NCBI RefSeq assembly: GCF_905220415.1
Contig: NC_059542.1
Span: 3,472,001-3,536,000, forward strand
From: Colias croceus
Taxonomy: Eukaryota > Arthropoda > Insecta > Lepidoptera > Pieridae
Direction of reading: 5' to 3'
Length of the DNA: 64,000 bases
The stretch's first letter is position 1, and each line of letters begins with the position of its first letter. Shown here one piece after another: positions 22,836-33,494 of this stretch. A program made the position numbers and the translations under genes. The notes beneath the pieces were generated by a model. It saw nothing but the letters and a program-made list of their open reading frames with translations, ran no database searches and had not been told where the DNA came from.

Positions 22836-25451
22836 ATGGTCCGGAATTATAAACGAAAAACTGAAATAAAATATTCTCAGGACAATTTGTTAAAAGCATT
22901 GGAAGATGTTAGAAACAATAAATTAAACACCTATCAAGCGGCTGACGTCTACGGAATTCCGAGATCTACTTTAGTTCACCGATTACGCGGATCACGAGGA
23001 GTGAAAAAATCATGTCGCGGTAGGCCTACTGTTTTCACCAAAGACACGGAAACAAAAATAGCCGGCTATATCCACGTAATGGAAAAAACTGGTTTTCCTT
23101 TAACGGTGCAAGAAGTCAAAGTTTTGATATCCGAATACATCAAAAGAAATGGTTTTATTACGCCGTTTAAAAATGACATCCCTGGTGATGACTGGTGCAA
23201 GGGGTTTAGGAGCAGAAATAATCTCTCTTTAAAAAAACCACAATCCGTGGAGACCGCAAGGCGAAAGGCTTGCAATCCTTTCATTGTATATAACTATTAC
23301 GATTTATTACAAAAGACGCTGCAAGAATTAGAACTAACTGCAAAACCTCAAAATATATATAACTTAGATGAGACTAGTTTTTGTAATGATCCTTCTAAAA
23401 CTAAGGTAATGGGACAGGTCGGATACCGTTCGACAAGAACTACTAGCTCACCTGGCAGAAACAATATCACCGTCCTTTTGGCTGCTAATGCCCTTGGTGG
23501 AAAGATTCCACCCTTAATAATTTTTCAGGGTAAACATCTTTGGAGTGAATGGGTATACCAGGATGAAACAGTCAAAACAGCATATGCAGTGAGCAAAAAA
23601 GGATGGATGGAAACCTCTATATTTGAAAAGTATATTAAAGACGTTTTCATTCCATCCATTGGCTCTGAAAGACCAGTTCTCCTCATATATGATGGGCATT
23701 CAACACATTGCGATCTAAGTGTAATAGAACTTGCTGCAGCAAATGGGATAACGATCCTCAAATTACCACCGCACTCATCACATATACTACAACCTTTGGA
23801 TTGCAGTACCATGAAACCTTTGAAAGATCGTTGGGATAGTGAACTAATCAAATGGCAAAGACTTCATGTAGGGGCTAAATTGCCCAAGCCAGAATTCGCA
23901 AGAATTCTTACAAACATATGGGACAATTTAAACCCAGTAATTATCGAAAATGGTTTTATTAAAACTGGATCATTTCCGGCTAACCCAAACGCCATCTCGA
24001 AAGAAAATTTTGATGCGTTGTCATGGTCCAAATGGGAAATTCATCTACAGCAACAGTCTTTAGGATTAGATCGAGTAGAAGAGCAACCAGAAGAACATAT
24101 ATCAAATGAACTATATAGAGTAGAACAGCTAGTAGAAGAGCTACCAGAAGAAGAGATATCAAATGTCGTCACCCGAAATTATTATGAACCACAATTGCCA
24201 AGCCTTTTAAGTTTAGTTATAAGATTATTAAATAACCAAATTGTTGGTAGCATTCAAATCAATGATAAAGAAGTAGCAGAAATAGAGGAAGAAGATAGCA
24301 ACTTTAAACAAAGGTACCGAGAAAATTGTGAAGAAATAGTAGAAGCTCCTTCTGTGAAGTCCTGGACTGTTAAAGATCCTAAAGCTTTTACACTCCCGCC
24401 TAAAATAAGCTGCACAAACAAGACTAATACAGCTTGGTCGTCTGGAGTAAAAATACTGGAGTGCAAAGTAGTTAAGCCAATCGAAAACCAAAAGAGTATG
24501 GAGGAACGAGTGTGTTTTGAAGAATTGGTTTTGAAAACAATAGCTCGCAATGATCCGCCAAAAAAACCGAGGAAACGCATTAATGGTGCTGAAATATTAA
24601 CTTCTAAAGATGTAATGAGTCGTATTCGGAGAGAGAAAGAAGAAAAAGAAGCGAAAATAAAAAAAGCACAAAAAAAACTTAAACATAATAACAATCCAAA
24701 TAATCCCAAAAAGAACCTACGAAAACCAAAGAAAACCAAAAAAAATATCATAAAAAGGACAAGACGTGAAATATCGGATAATGAGAGCGTGTGCTCGTAT
24801 ACTTCAAACAGCTCTATAGAATTAGAAGACATTGATTCCTGGCGTCAAAATATTTTGGAAGAAGAACAATCTGCAGACGAAAGTTTTGGCACATTGACTA
24901 TAACAGATACTAATAACCAAAATGGAATAGGTAATCGAAAAGAGCAAAATTTATTCGAGAAAGAAATAAATAACCGAGCAGAAAAAGAGAATATATTTTC
25001 AAATAAGGAAAACGTAAATGAAAAAAACAAAACCGGTAATATTGCAACTATTAAAAAGGAAAAAAAACAAGAGAAAAATGTAAAAAAAACAAAACCGAAA
25101 AGATTTTTAGATAAACGAATACTCATAGATTCTGAACCATCAACATCTATCACACAATATCCATCTAATCTTTACCCAAAAGTGGGTGAATTTGTTTTGG
25201 CGAAATTCCAATCTTCTAAGGGGAAAAAGTCTTATAGATATGTATGCTTGGTCGAGAGTATAAATGAGGAAAAAATTGTTGTTCAAGGATTTAAGTCACA
25301 GAAAAGTAAGAGAGAGTACAAAATAATCGAAAACGACATTTCTATAATTGATAAAAGTGACATAATAACTTGCCTCGCAAACCCTACCCAAAATAATTCA
25401 CAAGAAGTGGTAACTTTTCCTAATGATGTTGATGTTGTTGAGTACAAGTAA
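22836..25451 (+). CDS. pogo-type transposase with long basic tail, 871 aa
   Basis: Predicted nuclear DNA-binding integrase/recombinase that would cut and rejoin its own element at TA sites. Residues about 13-52 form a Psq-type helix-turn-helix and about 65-136 a CENP-B-like HTH (PGDDWCKGF). The DDE_1 catalytic core has D178 (YNLDET), D286 (IYDGHSTH) and D322 (ILQPLD), a DD35D spacing typical of pogo/Tigger proteins. Beyond about residue 410 come acidic stretches (415-442), a lysine-rich coiled region with nuclear-localisation-like clusters (about 597-645) and a C-terminal module (about 775-848, YPKVGEFVLAKF...). It is long for a pogo transposase. The ATG at 22836 directly follows a splice acceptor (AG at 22834-22835). 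No stop or frameshift is seen. A domesticated gene is possible, but intact ends and TA duplications favour a mobile element. Confidence 0.94.
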   Translation: MVRNYKRKTEIKYSQDNLLKALEDVRNNKLNTYQAADVYGIPRSTLVHRLRGSRGVKKSCRGRPTVFTKDTETKIAGYIHVMEKTGFPLTVQEVKVLISEYIKRNGFITPFKNDIPGDDWCKGFRSRNNLSLKKPQSVETARRKACNPFIVYNYYDLLQKTLQELELTAKPQNIYNLDETSFCNDPSKTKVMGQVGYRSTRTTSSPGRNNITVLLAANALGGKIPPLIIFQGKHLWSEWVYQDETVKTAYAVSKKGWMETSIFEKYIKDVFIPSIGSERPVLLIYDGHSTHCDLSVIELAAANGITILKLPPHSSHILQPLDCSTMKPLKDRWDSELIKWQRLHVGAKLPKPEFARILTNIWDNLNPVIIENGFIKTGSFPANPNAISKENFDALSWSKWEIHLQQQSLGLDRVEEQPEEHISNELYRVEQLVEELPEEEISNVVTRNYYEPQLPSLLSLVIRLLNNQIVGSIQINDKEVAEIEEEDSNFKQRYRENCEEIVEAPSVKSWTVKDPKAFTLPPKISCTNKTNTAWSSGVKILECKVVKPIENQKSMEERVCFEELVLKTIARNDPPKKPRKRINGAEILTSKDVMSRIRREKEEKEAKIKKAQKKLKHNNNPNNPKKNLRKPKKTKKNIIKRTRREISDNESVCSYTSNSSIELEDIDSWRQNILEEEQSADESFGTLTITDTNNQNGIGNRKEQNLFEKEINNRAEKENIFSNKENVNEKNKTGNIATIKKEKKQEKNVKKTKPKRFLDKRILIDSEPSTSITQYPSNLYPKVGEFVLAKFQSSKGKKSYRYVCLVESINEEKIVVQGFKSQKSKREYKIIENDISIIDKSDIITCLANPTQNNSQEVVTFPNDVDVVEYK

Positions 25452-25499
25452 ACTGAAATAATTCAAGACTGTACAAATCTGTGTACCCCTTCAAAGCGT

Positions 25500-25517
25500 G
25501 ATGTGATTAAAAAATGT

Positions 25518-25554
<37 letters not shown>

Positions 25555-25871
25555 ATGTGAAGACATCACGTGAAAGCTAACGGTTCGATTTCGATGAAAC
25601 TTGGTATAATTATACCTTATTATCCTGGGCGTAAAATAGGATAGTTTTTATCCTGGAAAAATACGTAGAAAAAAAATTAATCTTAATTTTTCAGTTTTAT
25701 CCATAGACGTTGTTCCGTAGAACCGCGAACATACGTTGCGTATTATTATAGGCCTAGCCGTATATGGGTCCAATAGATATTTATAAGATGTCATTGTCAG
25801 AGTTACTCAAAAATATACCATCAACGCGAAGACCGACATCCGCGCGGACGGAGTCGCGGGCGGAAGCTAGT
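25500..25871 (-). repeat. lepidopteran interspersed repeat inserted in the pogo 3' UTR
   Basis: Reverse-strand copy of the family at 18617-19116. It starts (on the minus strand) with actagcttccgcccgcgact at 25871 and runs to the (TGTC)n tract at about 25520-25553 and 'gtgattaaaaaat'. The family's usual 3' end is lacking. It lies just after the transposase stop codon and so does not break the coding region. Confidence 0.85.
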
Positions 25872-26075
25872 ACTTAATATTAACTAAAATGTTCCTTAAT
25901 TTTCTAGGAACAAGAAATTCTTATGTTATGTGTGATTTTTTACTTTGATCTTTCCTATTAAAACACTGTGCCATATATTCTGCTTTTATTTTATTTTCCT
26001 CGTATCAAACATTCAATAAAATTCGTTATCGACTAAATTTAAAGTAAATTCACAACACTAACTATTAACGAAATA

Positions 26076-26461
26076 GTTGCAATTGCCCCTGAAGTGAGGA
26101 AATATTTATTTCACCTCGAACTGAGCTTAGATACGTGAACTTAAGTTTCAAATTCGCCTACGTTATCACATTGCGTTGAAAAACTCGGTTTTATAATAAT
26201 TTTTAGACCTACAGATACAATGCGAATTGTCATTAGTTGCATTTGCCCCTTGTCGGGGGTAAATGCAACTTTTTCTATCACAAGTAGAAAATCGTTTCAT
26301 TATTTCGATTCCTTAAGAACTTTCTTTTTAGAACTAGGTTCTATGTATTATTAATGAAATTGTTAATCGTGTAGATAAATCAAATTAAGAAAATTTACAG
26401 TAAAAATTAAACTGTGCAAAATCAAAGTTGGAACCTTATTTTTTCTAGTTACATTTGCCCC
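26076..26461. promoter_or_regulatory. right subterminal motif cluster of the pogo element
   Basis: Four copies of the motif: 26076-26089, 26236-26249 and 26448-26461 on the plus strand, and 26256-26269 on the minus strand. The two middle copies form a back-to-back inverted pair. The last lies at the edge of the terminal repeat, mirroring the left end. Confidence 0.6.
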
Positions 26462-26472
26462 GGGGCACCTTA

Positions 26473-27895
26473 CTGTAATTAAAAAATAAAAATATATTTA
26501 CTCTCACTATAAATTAATTACCAAGTAACGAACTAGGCAAATTGTAAGAGCGAATGATTCATTAACAGCAATTTATAATATGATTTATATGTCATAAAAT
26601 GAGGGTCTATATGTTAATGAACACCTTGCGTTTGTAAAGGGGTTTAAAATAATTAAGAAATGGTGACAATTAGGACTTGTTATTTATAGACACGCACCAA
26701 TTGTATACTTGCGTCATCGTTTTCACTAAATATAGGTATCTACATTTGTAAATGCTGGTCACTTGCACCGTCTTTGTTTAGAATATGAGTTTTATATCAT
26801 CTATCAGTTTGGTAGGTATCAAATTTAAAATTAATTTGAAATTTACCTAACTTCATATAATACAGCCAGGCAATTGTCTAACAGTCACACATACAAATAG
26901 GTAACTATATTTCAAATCTTTTGGTATTGCCATGAAACTTTCATTAATGACCAAACTAATAACTAACTTTAAAAGTATCTTACAAAATTCCCATTTGACA
27001 TAGAAACTCTTATTCTAACGTTCACGGACGATAAGTTTGTCAATTTTAAAGAACCTCCATTCATCATACCTCCCGAATTTGTTCGGTTAGTTAGACCGCA
27101 AAGAGGCCGCCATAACTTCATTGATTAAGCTCAACTTGATCGATGCTTATTTCACCATTTGTGAATTGCATGAATTCTTTATAAAACTTTTGTTTAACTA
27201 GACATATCGGTGTTGAACAGTGATAGAAAAGGTAGTTGTTGTGTTGGGTAATGTATATTACAAGCTTTGTAGGCTTATAATTGAATAATGAATAGTGAGA
27301 TCGAGGTTTTGGTGATATGAAATTGAAATATATGATACAATTCGAAGGAATAGCCACCATACAGGGTAAAACAGGTACCTAGAGTACATACTTATTCAAA
27401 ATAAAAAGCTTAAAATAACTGTGCATTTAAAGGTAAATGTGTTGATTAAAATAAGAATACTTTCTTTTACTGAAACTACTACTGCCTATGATAACAAAGG
27501 TAACCAATACCACATTCATTGTTCATGTTCTTTTCTTTCACATCCATATCCGCTTAGATAGTAAAGACGAGTTTTTCCAACTACTTGTATGGAAAAGCTC
27601 TGACGTTTTCGGGTCTTACGTTCGCCTTTTACCTTTTCTTTAAAATAGGATTCGGAAATATAGAGCAAATATTTTAGGGACCTTTGTTCATCTCTTTTCT
27701 AATTAGGCAAAATTCTCTATTAAGCTACACATTCAGCATTAAAAATATTGAAACATTTTCTAGAACTTTGAACATTGAGCAACACAAGATAAAATCGGTC
27801 TGACTACGACCACAACATACGAGTTAAGCCCATTAGCATTAACACCTAGCCCACAAATAATTATTCGAAATAATATGTAGGTTATACATGCATCA
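26473..27895. other. AT-rich non-coding DNA
   Basis: Nothing recognisable between the pogo element and the next hAT element. The short minus-strand frame at 27118-27360 has no supporting motif. Confidence 0.5.
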
Positions 27896-28129
27896 ATAAT
27901 TACTAGGGTTGTAACGGAACTCCGCCTCCGCCTCCGTTACTGCGGAACTTCCGCAAAGAATTTAACCTCCGCCTCCGCATCCGCCTCCGCAAAATTTATG
28001 CGGAGTCATATCGGAAGTTCATTTACGATCACAAACAACGTGCAAGGAGCGACGCTAGGTGACACGGCCGCTCGGCTGCGTGTTTTCAAGTGAAATGGCC
28101 AAGCGGGTGGTGGGAGTGTGAGTGAATGA

Positions 28130-28390
28130 ATAACAGGAATCAACTTGTCAAAGCGTTCGTTCGTCAAGGAAGATCCCTTATTGTGGTGGAGATATAACAT
28201 TAAATATAAAGTTTTTGCTCCCATAGTTCGCATTTACTTATCAGCGCCACCAAGTTCAGTGCCAAGCGAACAGTTATTTAGTGCTGCTGGTTTAATTTAC
28301 GAACCCTTGAGAAACCGCTTAGAAGGCGAAAAAGCCGCAAAGCTTTTGTTCGTAAAATATAATTTGCCTCTTGTCAATTTTGATTACTAA
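28130..28390 (+). pseudogene. hAT transposase C-terminal dimerisation segment
   Basis: The open frame starts after an in-frame stop at 28127 and has no ATG; TTG at 28145 is the first initiator-like codon. Counted from that TTG, residues 10-15 read DPLLWW, and 38-49 read SVPSEQLFSAAG, followed by an R..L and a KYNLPL ending. These are the conserved features of the hAT C-terminal dimerisation domain. The BED finger and catalytic DDE region are absent. A short ATG-led frame at 28095 that stops at once could be the remnant of the original first coding exon; this is speculative. Confidence 0.88.
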
Positions 28391-28434
28391 GATGAATCAT
28401 GAACATGTATGTACAATTGTACACATTATATATA

Positions 28435-28626
28435 ACTAGTCGTCCACCCCAGCTTCGCCCGTGGTACATATTTCACAATAAAAGGTAGCCTATGTCCTTT
28501 CTCGGGTATCAAAATATCTCCATACCAAATTCCATGCAAATTGGTTCAGTAATCAGTAGTTTAGGCGTGATTGAGTAACAGACAGACAGACTGAGTTACT
28601 TTCGCATTTACAATATTAGTATGGAT
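28435..28626 (+). repeat. lepidopteran interspersed repeat nested in the deleted hAT
   Basis: Begins 'actagtcgtccaccccagct', contains 'aggtagcctatgtcctttct' and 'caaattggttcagtaatcag', and ends 'caatattagtatggat'. It shares the 3' part with 16795-17033. The (GACA) stretch is short here. Confidence 0.75.
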
Positions 28627-28798
28627 ATAAATAAATGTTGCTGACTCTATTAATCATAAATTTATTTATATTTTCCCAACAAATTTCACCTCCGCCTCCG
28701 CCTCCGTTAACCTCCGCATCCGCGGAGGCGAACCTCTTCACCTCCGCATCCGCCTCCGCCTCCGCTAAGTAGGCCTCCGTTACAACCCTAATAATTAC

Positions 28799-31700
28799 TA
28801 CGCAAATCGGGGGGTAGGTACGGGCACTGGGCAGCGACGCGTAAAGATTACGCGATACCAACTGACTGGCCACATGACGCGCCCGGCTTTACGCAACACC
28901 TTGTGTAAGTGATACTTGTAATGGCTGTGTGGTTAGGAAATTGATAATACTCTTCATTTTCTAATAGAGGATTTGGGAAATTGGTAACGTCTAAAACGAT
29001 ACAAAATAGCTGAAGAATCGTTCACGGTTCAAATCACTATTGGTCAAACAACGCCTATAACTACAAATTTTATATTTGTGTTGTACCTACCTATGTATCG
29101 TATAAGGCACTTATTTATATATTATGTATAATTTATGTTAAAATCTAGTTGATTCTATTGTATATTTGATTTCTTATATATAAGTTGTTGTTAAATCAAA
29201 ATCTCTTTAACTTTTTTCAACTTGTACAAATCTCAATGCTTTTCCAAGGAAATAAAATTTAGTGTTTATATAATACGTGCATATCTGATATTTGATGTAT
29301 AAGAAAATTTTTGTAAGCGAACAAAATTCAATTGGAACGGATTTTTATCGTATACCTACTACGCGCATTGTATTTTCGTTGACCTCAATATTATAATCAA
29401 ACGAATATCCAGGACAACATCTAATCAGAGCAAAGCAATACAACGAACAATTAAAAACCGAAGAGAAGCGTGCGACCGTTGATTGCCTCCAGATATTGAC
29501 AGCTTACGAAACAAGTCCGTTATTAGACAAACTAAAAATTAAAATAGCTAAACGGGCTTCCCCGCCTAAGGAGAGCAATTGTAGTGCGCAGCGGGCGGCG
29601 CGGCTTTCATTATTTTATAATAAGTAAGATAGAGGGCGTTCAAACCTCCGCGTCATGCTGCGGTACGCCAAATAACCAACTCTTACCAAATTAATTGCCA
29701 CATTCTGGGCGGTAACGTCACTCCTACTAGGTCATTGTGGTTTCTGCAATCGTGATACAATAGTAATTAATGATTTATTGTCTCCCTGAGCGGACTCCGC
29801 TGCGTACCAATGGCGTAGGTACAATGTAATGTTATATAAGAACAAATAATGTTTTCTTTTATGTAATGGACACATGAAGGTACCAGCTCAGAATTATTGT
29901 TTCCTTTCCAATATGTTAATACATTCTGGTATCCTATACTAATTCTATATTAATTTTGTACCTATAAAACGAAGACTCTATTATAAAATGCTAGTAATAT
30001 TTGAAGAAATACCTACATTTGTGTCTATCTTAAAAATATCCATGAAGTAAATAGTTCAATGAAACTTAAGCAATACAGAAAGCTATGACTAGTATTTCGT
30101 TGAAACACGGAAGACGGTCGCCCAGATGGGAATCATACACCGATTCTGTTCAGCACAAATCGATAGAGCACTCGATCCCAAATCGAGATTATGCTAAAGC
30201 GATGTAAGACGTGTCGAACTCACCTATCTGGATATCGATATAAATCATCTTATTAACTATTGTTTCGGGAGGTGTGGTGTGAACGAGCCGCGATCTTATC
30301 TGCCTCTGATGTGTTTTAAATTAACATAATAGGTTTTGTGAATGGGTATCGCCTCTCTATTTGTTGTTTTGGACTGTTAGACAAAGTGTGACGGCTGTGT
30401 GAACCGATTAGTGGTGGAAGGTCCAGGTGGAGAAGAACTGGAACCTGTGTTATTGTACATTATGTTAAGCTGGATTGGAAAAACGACAAGGAAATATAGG
30501 AAACAGTAGATGGGGCAGTTGGAGTAGGTTAAGAATTGTTCTGATGATTTTTCAAGATCCAATAATTTTGTATGAAATAGCATCAAAGCAACCTGATGTC
30601 ATAAAAATAGCAATTGATTAAAAACAGAAATCTTAAAATAGAAACATTTCTAAGTTAAATCTAATTCGTTAAGTCGATGCTGTCTGAGGCGACTAAAATA
30701 ACTCAATCCTGTCCCATGATTTTAGGTTCTGCACGATTTCAATTAATTTAATGGACGTGAAGACTGTGATGATATTGAAGCAGCATTTTTGTATAATTCA
30801 AAATAGTACAGAAAACTTATCTTGACTCAGTCCTCTGGTGGATTTTTATATCTTGCTTGCTATTTTAGTTACTTGTTGTATCTTGCTATGTTTTATTCTA
30901 TGAGCCATCATATTTGCCATCCTACTCGACTTACGACTTCCCAACCTATTGGTAACAAATATGTAGACCAAGTTTTTCATCATCAATGCTTCTATTAATA
31001 CTAGAATTTGCTTCATAAAAAGCACATTCCAATCAGCCTCATGGATTTCAATGTCAATCACATCAAACACACGTATGAAAGTATTTCTCGGAACCACATG
31101 TACCTATTGTGCTGAGCAAGCTAATCGGATGACGTCACAGCACTGAGGTTCTCAAACTGTGATACCGACTATTTGTTTGTAAGCCGCGAACCACATGAGA
31201 ACGTTGTTGTGCTGAGTCACTGTGGCTAGCTCTAGGGCATACAGGGTGCTATAATATTGTAGATTTGTATAAGATTTAAGAATAAACTGAATGAGGATAT
31301 TCTTTAATTCGTCAAAATCATTGCTGGTTATGATAATATGGGGAAGTCTTTACAGTCAACTTTTTTCGCAACTTTCACTGGATACAAAACTTAATGAAAA
31401 TATTATTGACTTTTTCAGTATTCGTAGTTGGACACTGGGAGAGCCCTTTCGCTGATGTGCACGACGACAAGAGGTTAAGTAACTTCGGCCTATCAATTTG
31501 TTCTATACAGAGCAACTAATCTAAAATAAATTGTATTCTAACATTTGAAAGTCGAAGCAGAACAGAATATGTTTTATTCAAGCGCGTAACATCTTTACAA
31601 AATCTACACCGCGAGCATACGAGACATCCACATTCCTTTAAAACCTTACATGAATATTCTGTATACAATATGTAGAACATAAATAAATATATCTTAAGAT

Positions 31701-32649
31701 CCAAGAACACCCTCTATCACGATCGATACAACACAATGCAGCTTGCTAAACATTTTTTGTTTTGTTTTTAATTGCCTCAGTTTAATTCTTATGTATCCTC
31801 ATTACCTTTTCAGTGACGTGGTTATTTTATCGTGTTCTAATAATTTATTTTCATAACAATAATGAGGAGCGTATAATAGTTTAATAACTTGAGTCATTAA
31901 AGCTTGCTAGTACCTACCTATTATTTATTTTGTGTTAGTCATTATTGGTATACTTGCTGGTATTAATATACTGTTATATGTTTTGAAAATAAACAGTGCA
32001 ATCGTTACATCATTTTTCCGTTCAGTTTTCACCATGCTATTATAATTTTGTTGGTTTGGTCATAAGTATTTTGGCACGTGTGTACAGAAGGTCAATAATC
32101 AATATCAGAGTAAAAAGGTTATATCATGCTCTACACTCTTATACCAGTATAGTGTAGACGTGCGCAAAAACTTTTCATTATAATAACTTACAAAATTATA
32201 AGAGTTACGATCAACTTGAACAAACATAATACAACAACTATAACTAAATATAGAAATTAGAATTTTACATATTATTATTTTATATGTCATTAATTAAAGA
32301 TTAACATTACACTAGATAAACATTTGATTTAAAATCATCGGCCAGTCACATTGCTCAATAAATTGAACACAAATTATAAATAGGTGCTACAGATGAACGA
32401 TATCCCTTTACCTGCAGGCGAAACTACATGGTAAGGCTAGTTAAGAAAATTATAGGCTTAGTCCATGAGACCGCTGATACCAATAATATTGCGTCTAACA
32501 AATTCTAGGGCTTAAGTGTTAATGTGCGGAACCCTAGCATGAGATTCCATATCTAAATGATGTTTTAGCTCTCGTTATGCTGAAAGTACTAATTTTTATA
32601 ACACGCTTTATTTAGGTTATTTTTGTTAAAACATCCTTTTTCATCACTA
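28799..32649. other. non-coding stretch, no gene recognised
   Basis: AT-rich with GC-richer patches at about 28806-28890, 29575-29680, 30100-30290 and 31130-31250. Two similar short blocks, 'gaaccacatg' then 'ttgtgctgag', occur at about 31093-31117 and 31189-31215. Short open frames on the minus strand (30377-30586, 30846-31097) have no recognisable domain. Confidence 0.45.
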
Positions 32650-32834
32650 CATAGTATAAAACAAAGTCGCTTTCTCTGTTCCTATGTCCCTTTGTATATT
32701 TAAATCTTTATAACTACGCAACGGATTTTGATGCAGTTTTTTTCAAGAGGTAGAGTGATTCAAGAGGAAGGTTTTACTATATAATTTATTAGGTTTTAGA
32801 CAAAGCGGGCGAAGCCGCAGGCGGAAAGCTAGTT
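32650..32834 (-). repeat. lepidopteran interspersed repeat, reverse orientation
   Basis: Read on the minus strand it begins actagctttccgcctgcggc at 32834 and ends at about 32650. On the plus strand it shows 'aaaacaaagtcgctttctct' and 'actacgcaacggattttgat', a very common lepidopteran repeat type. No coding capacity. Confidence 0.75.
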
Positions 32835-33321
32835 TTCATTAAAACTCAGAAATGTATCTCTAAAAACTCAAAAAAAAAATAGTAGATATGTACACATACC
32901 ATTTGATATTATATTAATTCATCATGCATGAACCTTATCTTCAACTTAAAAAGTTTAAATTTAAACTTTAATCTAACAATGAATTCATTTACATCACAGT
33001 TCCAACACTTTCCATCTCCGAATTTATTCTTTTTTTTTAATGCAATTTATTAACCTTTTAGCGGTTATCGACCTAAAGGTGATTAATAAAGAAATTGCTC
33101 AATAAATAACATCTCATTATGATGGTTTGCAATAAGATTATGCTTGCAATGTTTCAAGCGCCCTTCTATATGCTGGGCGTAAGCAGGGACGGAGTGAGTT
33201 CTTCCTAACTTAGAAATTTTTATGGAAAGATATTTTTGAATATTTTGCAATACATAGAATTTGACAAATAGAATAAATATACGAGATGCTTGCAATTATA
33301 GACGTATTGTTATTTGATATA
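32835..33321. other. AT-rich non-coding DNA
   Basis: Nothing recognised. A GC-richer spot lies at about 33155-33200. Confidence 0.5.
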
Positions 33322-33494
33322 GGGCCGATTTTTCAATGCTTGGATAAAACTTATCCGTCCAATAAAGTATTACACGATAATATTAAAATGTCACGTAAAC
33401 TGTCAAATACGGGCAATTAGAATACGTTTTTAAAATGGTAGTTTTATACATTATTCGACGAATAAGTTTTATCCAAGCATTGAAAAATCGGCCC
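33322..33494. mobile_element. 173-bp MITE with GGGCCGATTTTTCAATGC inverted ends
   Basis: The left end (gggccgatttttcaatgctt...) and right end (its reverse complement) match over about 35 bp almost perfectly. ATA lies outside both ends (33319-33321 and 33495-33497), a possible 3-bp target duplication. No coding capacity. Confidence 0.85.

Larger units (their letters stand above)
22119..26470 (+). mobile_element. pogo-superfamily DNA transposon, apparently intact
   Basis: The left end begins AGGTGCCCCGGGGC at 22119, and the right end is its exact reverse complement finishing at 26470. TA dinucleotides flank both ends (22117-22118 and 26471-26472), the target site of Tc1/mariner/pogo elements. 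Inside is a complete 871-codon transposase. Eight copies of a GTTRCAWTTGCCCC-like motif are split between the two ends, and a likely 5'-UTR intron is present. After the stop codon the element has taken an interspersed-repeat insertion (25500-25871). An AATAAA at 26015-26020 could serve the transcript. The open frame and perfect terminal match suggest it is fairly young, though the 3'-UTR insertion shows it has resided some time. Confidence 0.93.
27904..28790 (+). mobile_element. deleted hAT element with CCTCCG hexamer arrays and 8-bp target duplication
   Basis: The ends are inverted copies of TAGGGTTGTAACGGA (27904 and 28790), flanked by the exact 8-bp duplication ATAATTAC (27896-27903 and 28791-28798). 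Both subterminal regions carry arrays of CCTCCG/CATCCG hexamers (about 27919-27990 and 28688-28775). The interior keeps only the last part of a hAT transposase gene (to 28390) and has an interspersed-repeat insertion (28435-28626). It is an internally deleted, non-autonomous derivative of a larger hAT transposon. Confidence 0.92.

Noticed and set aside
24254..24832. 192-codon minus-strand open frame
   Set aside because: It lies antisense to the Lys/Glu-rich part of the pogo transposase; the hydrophobic sequence is the mirror of that codon bias.
31092..31222. Charlie-like hAT MITE ('aggttctcaaactgtgat' and 'gaaccacatgagaacg')
   Set aside because: The putative ends pair poorly and no 8-bp duplication was found.
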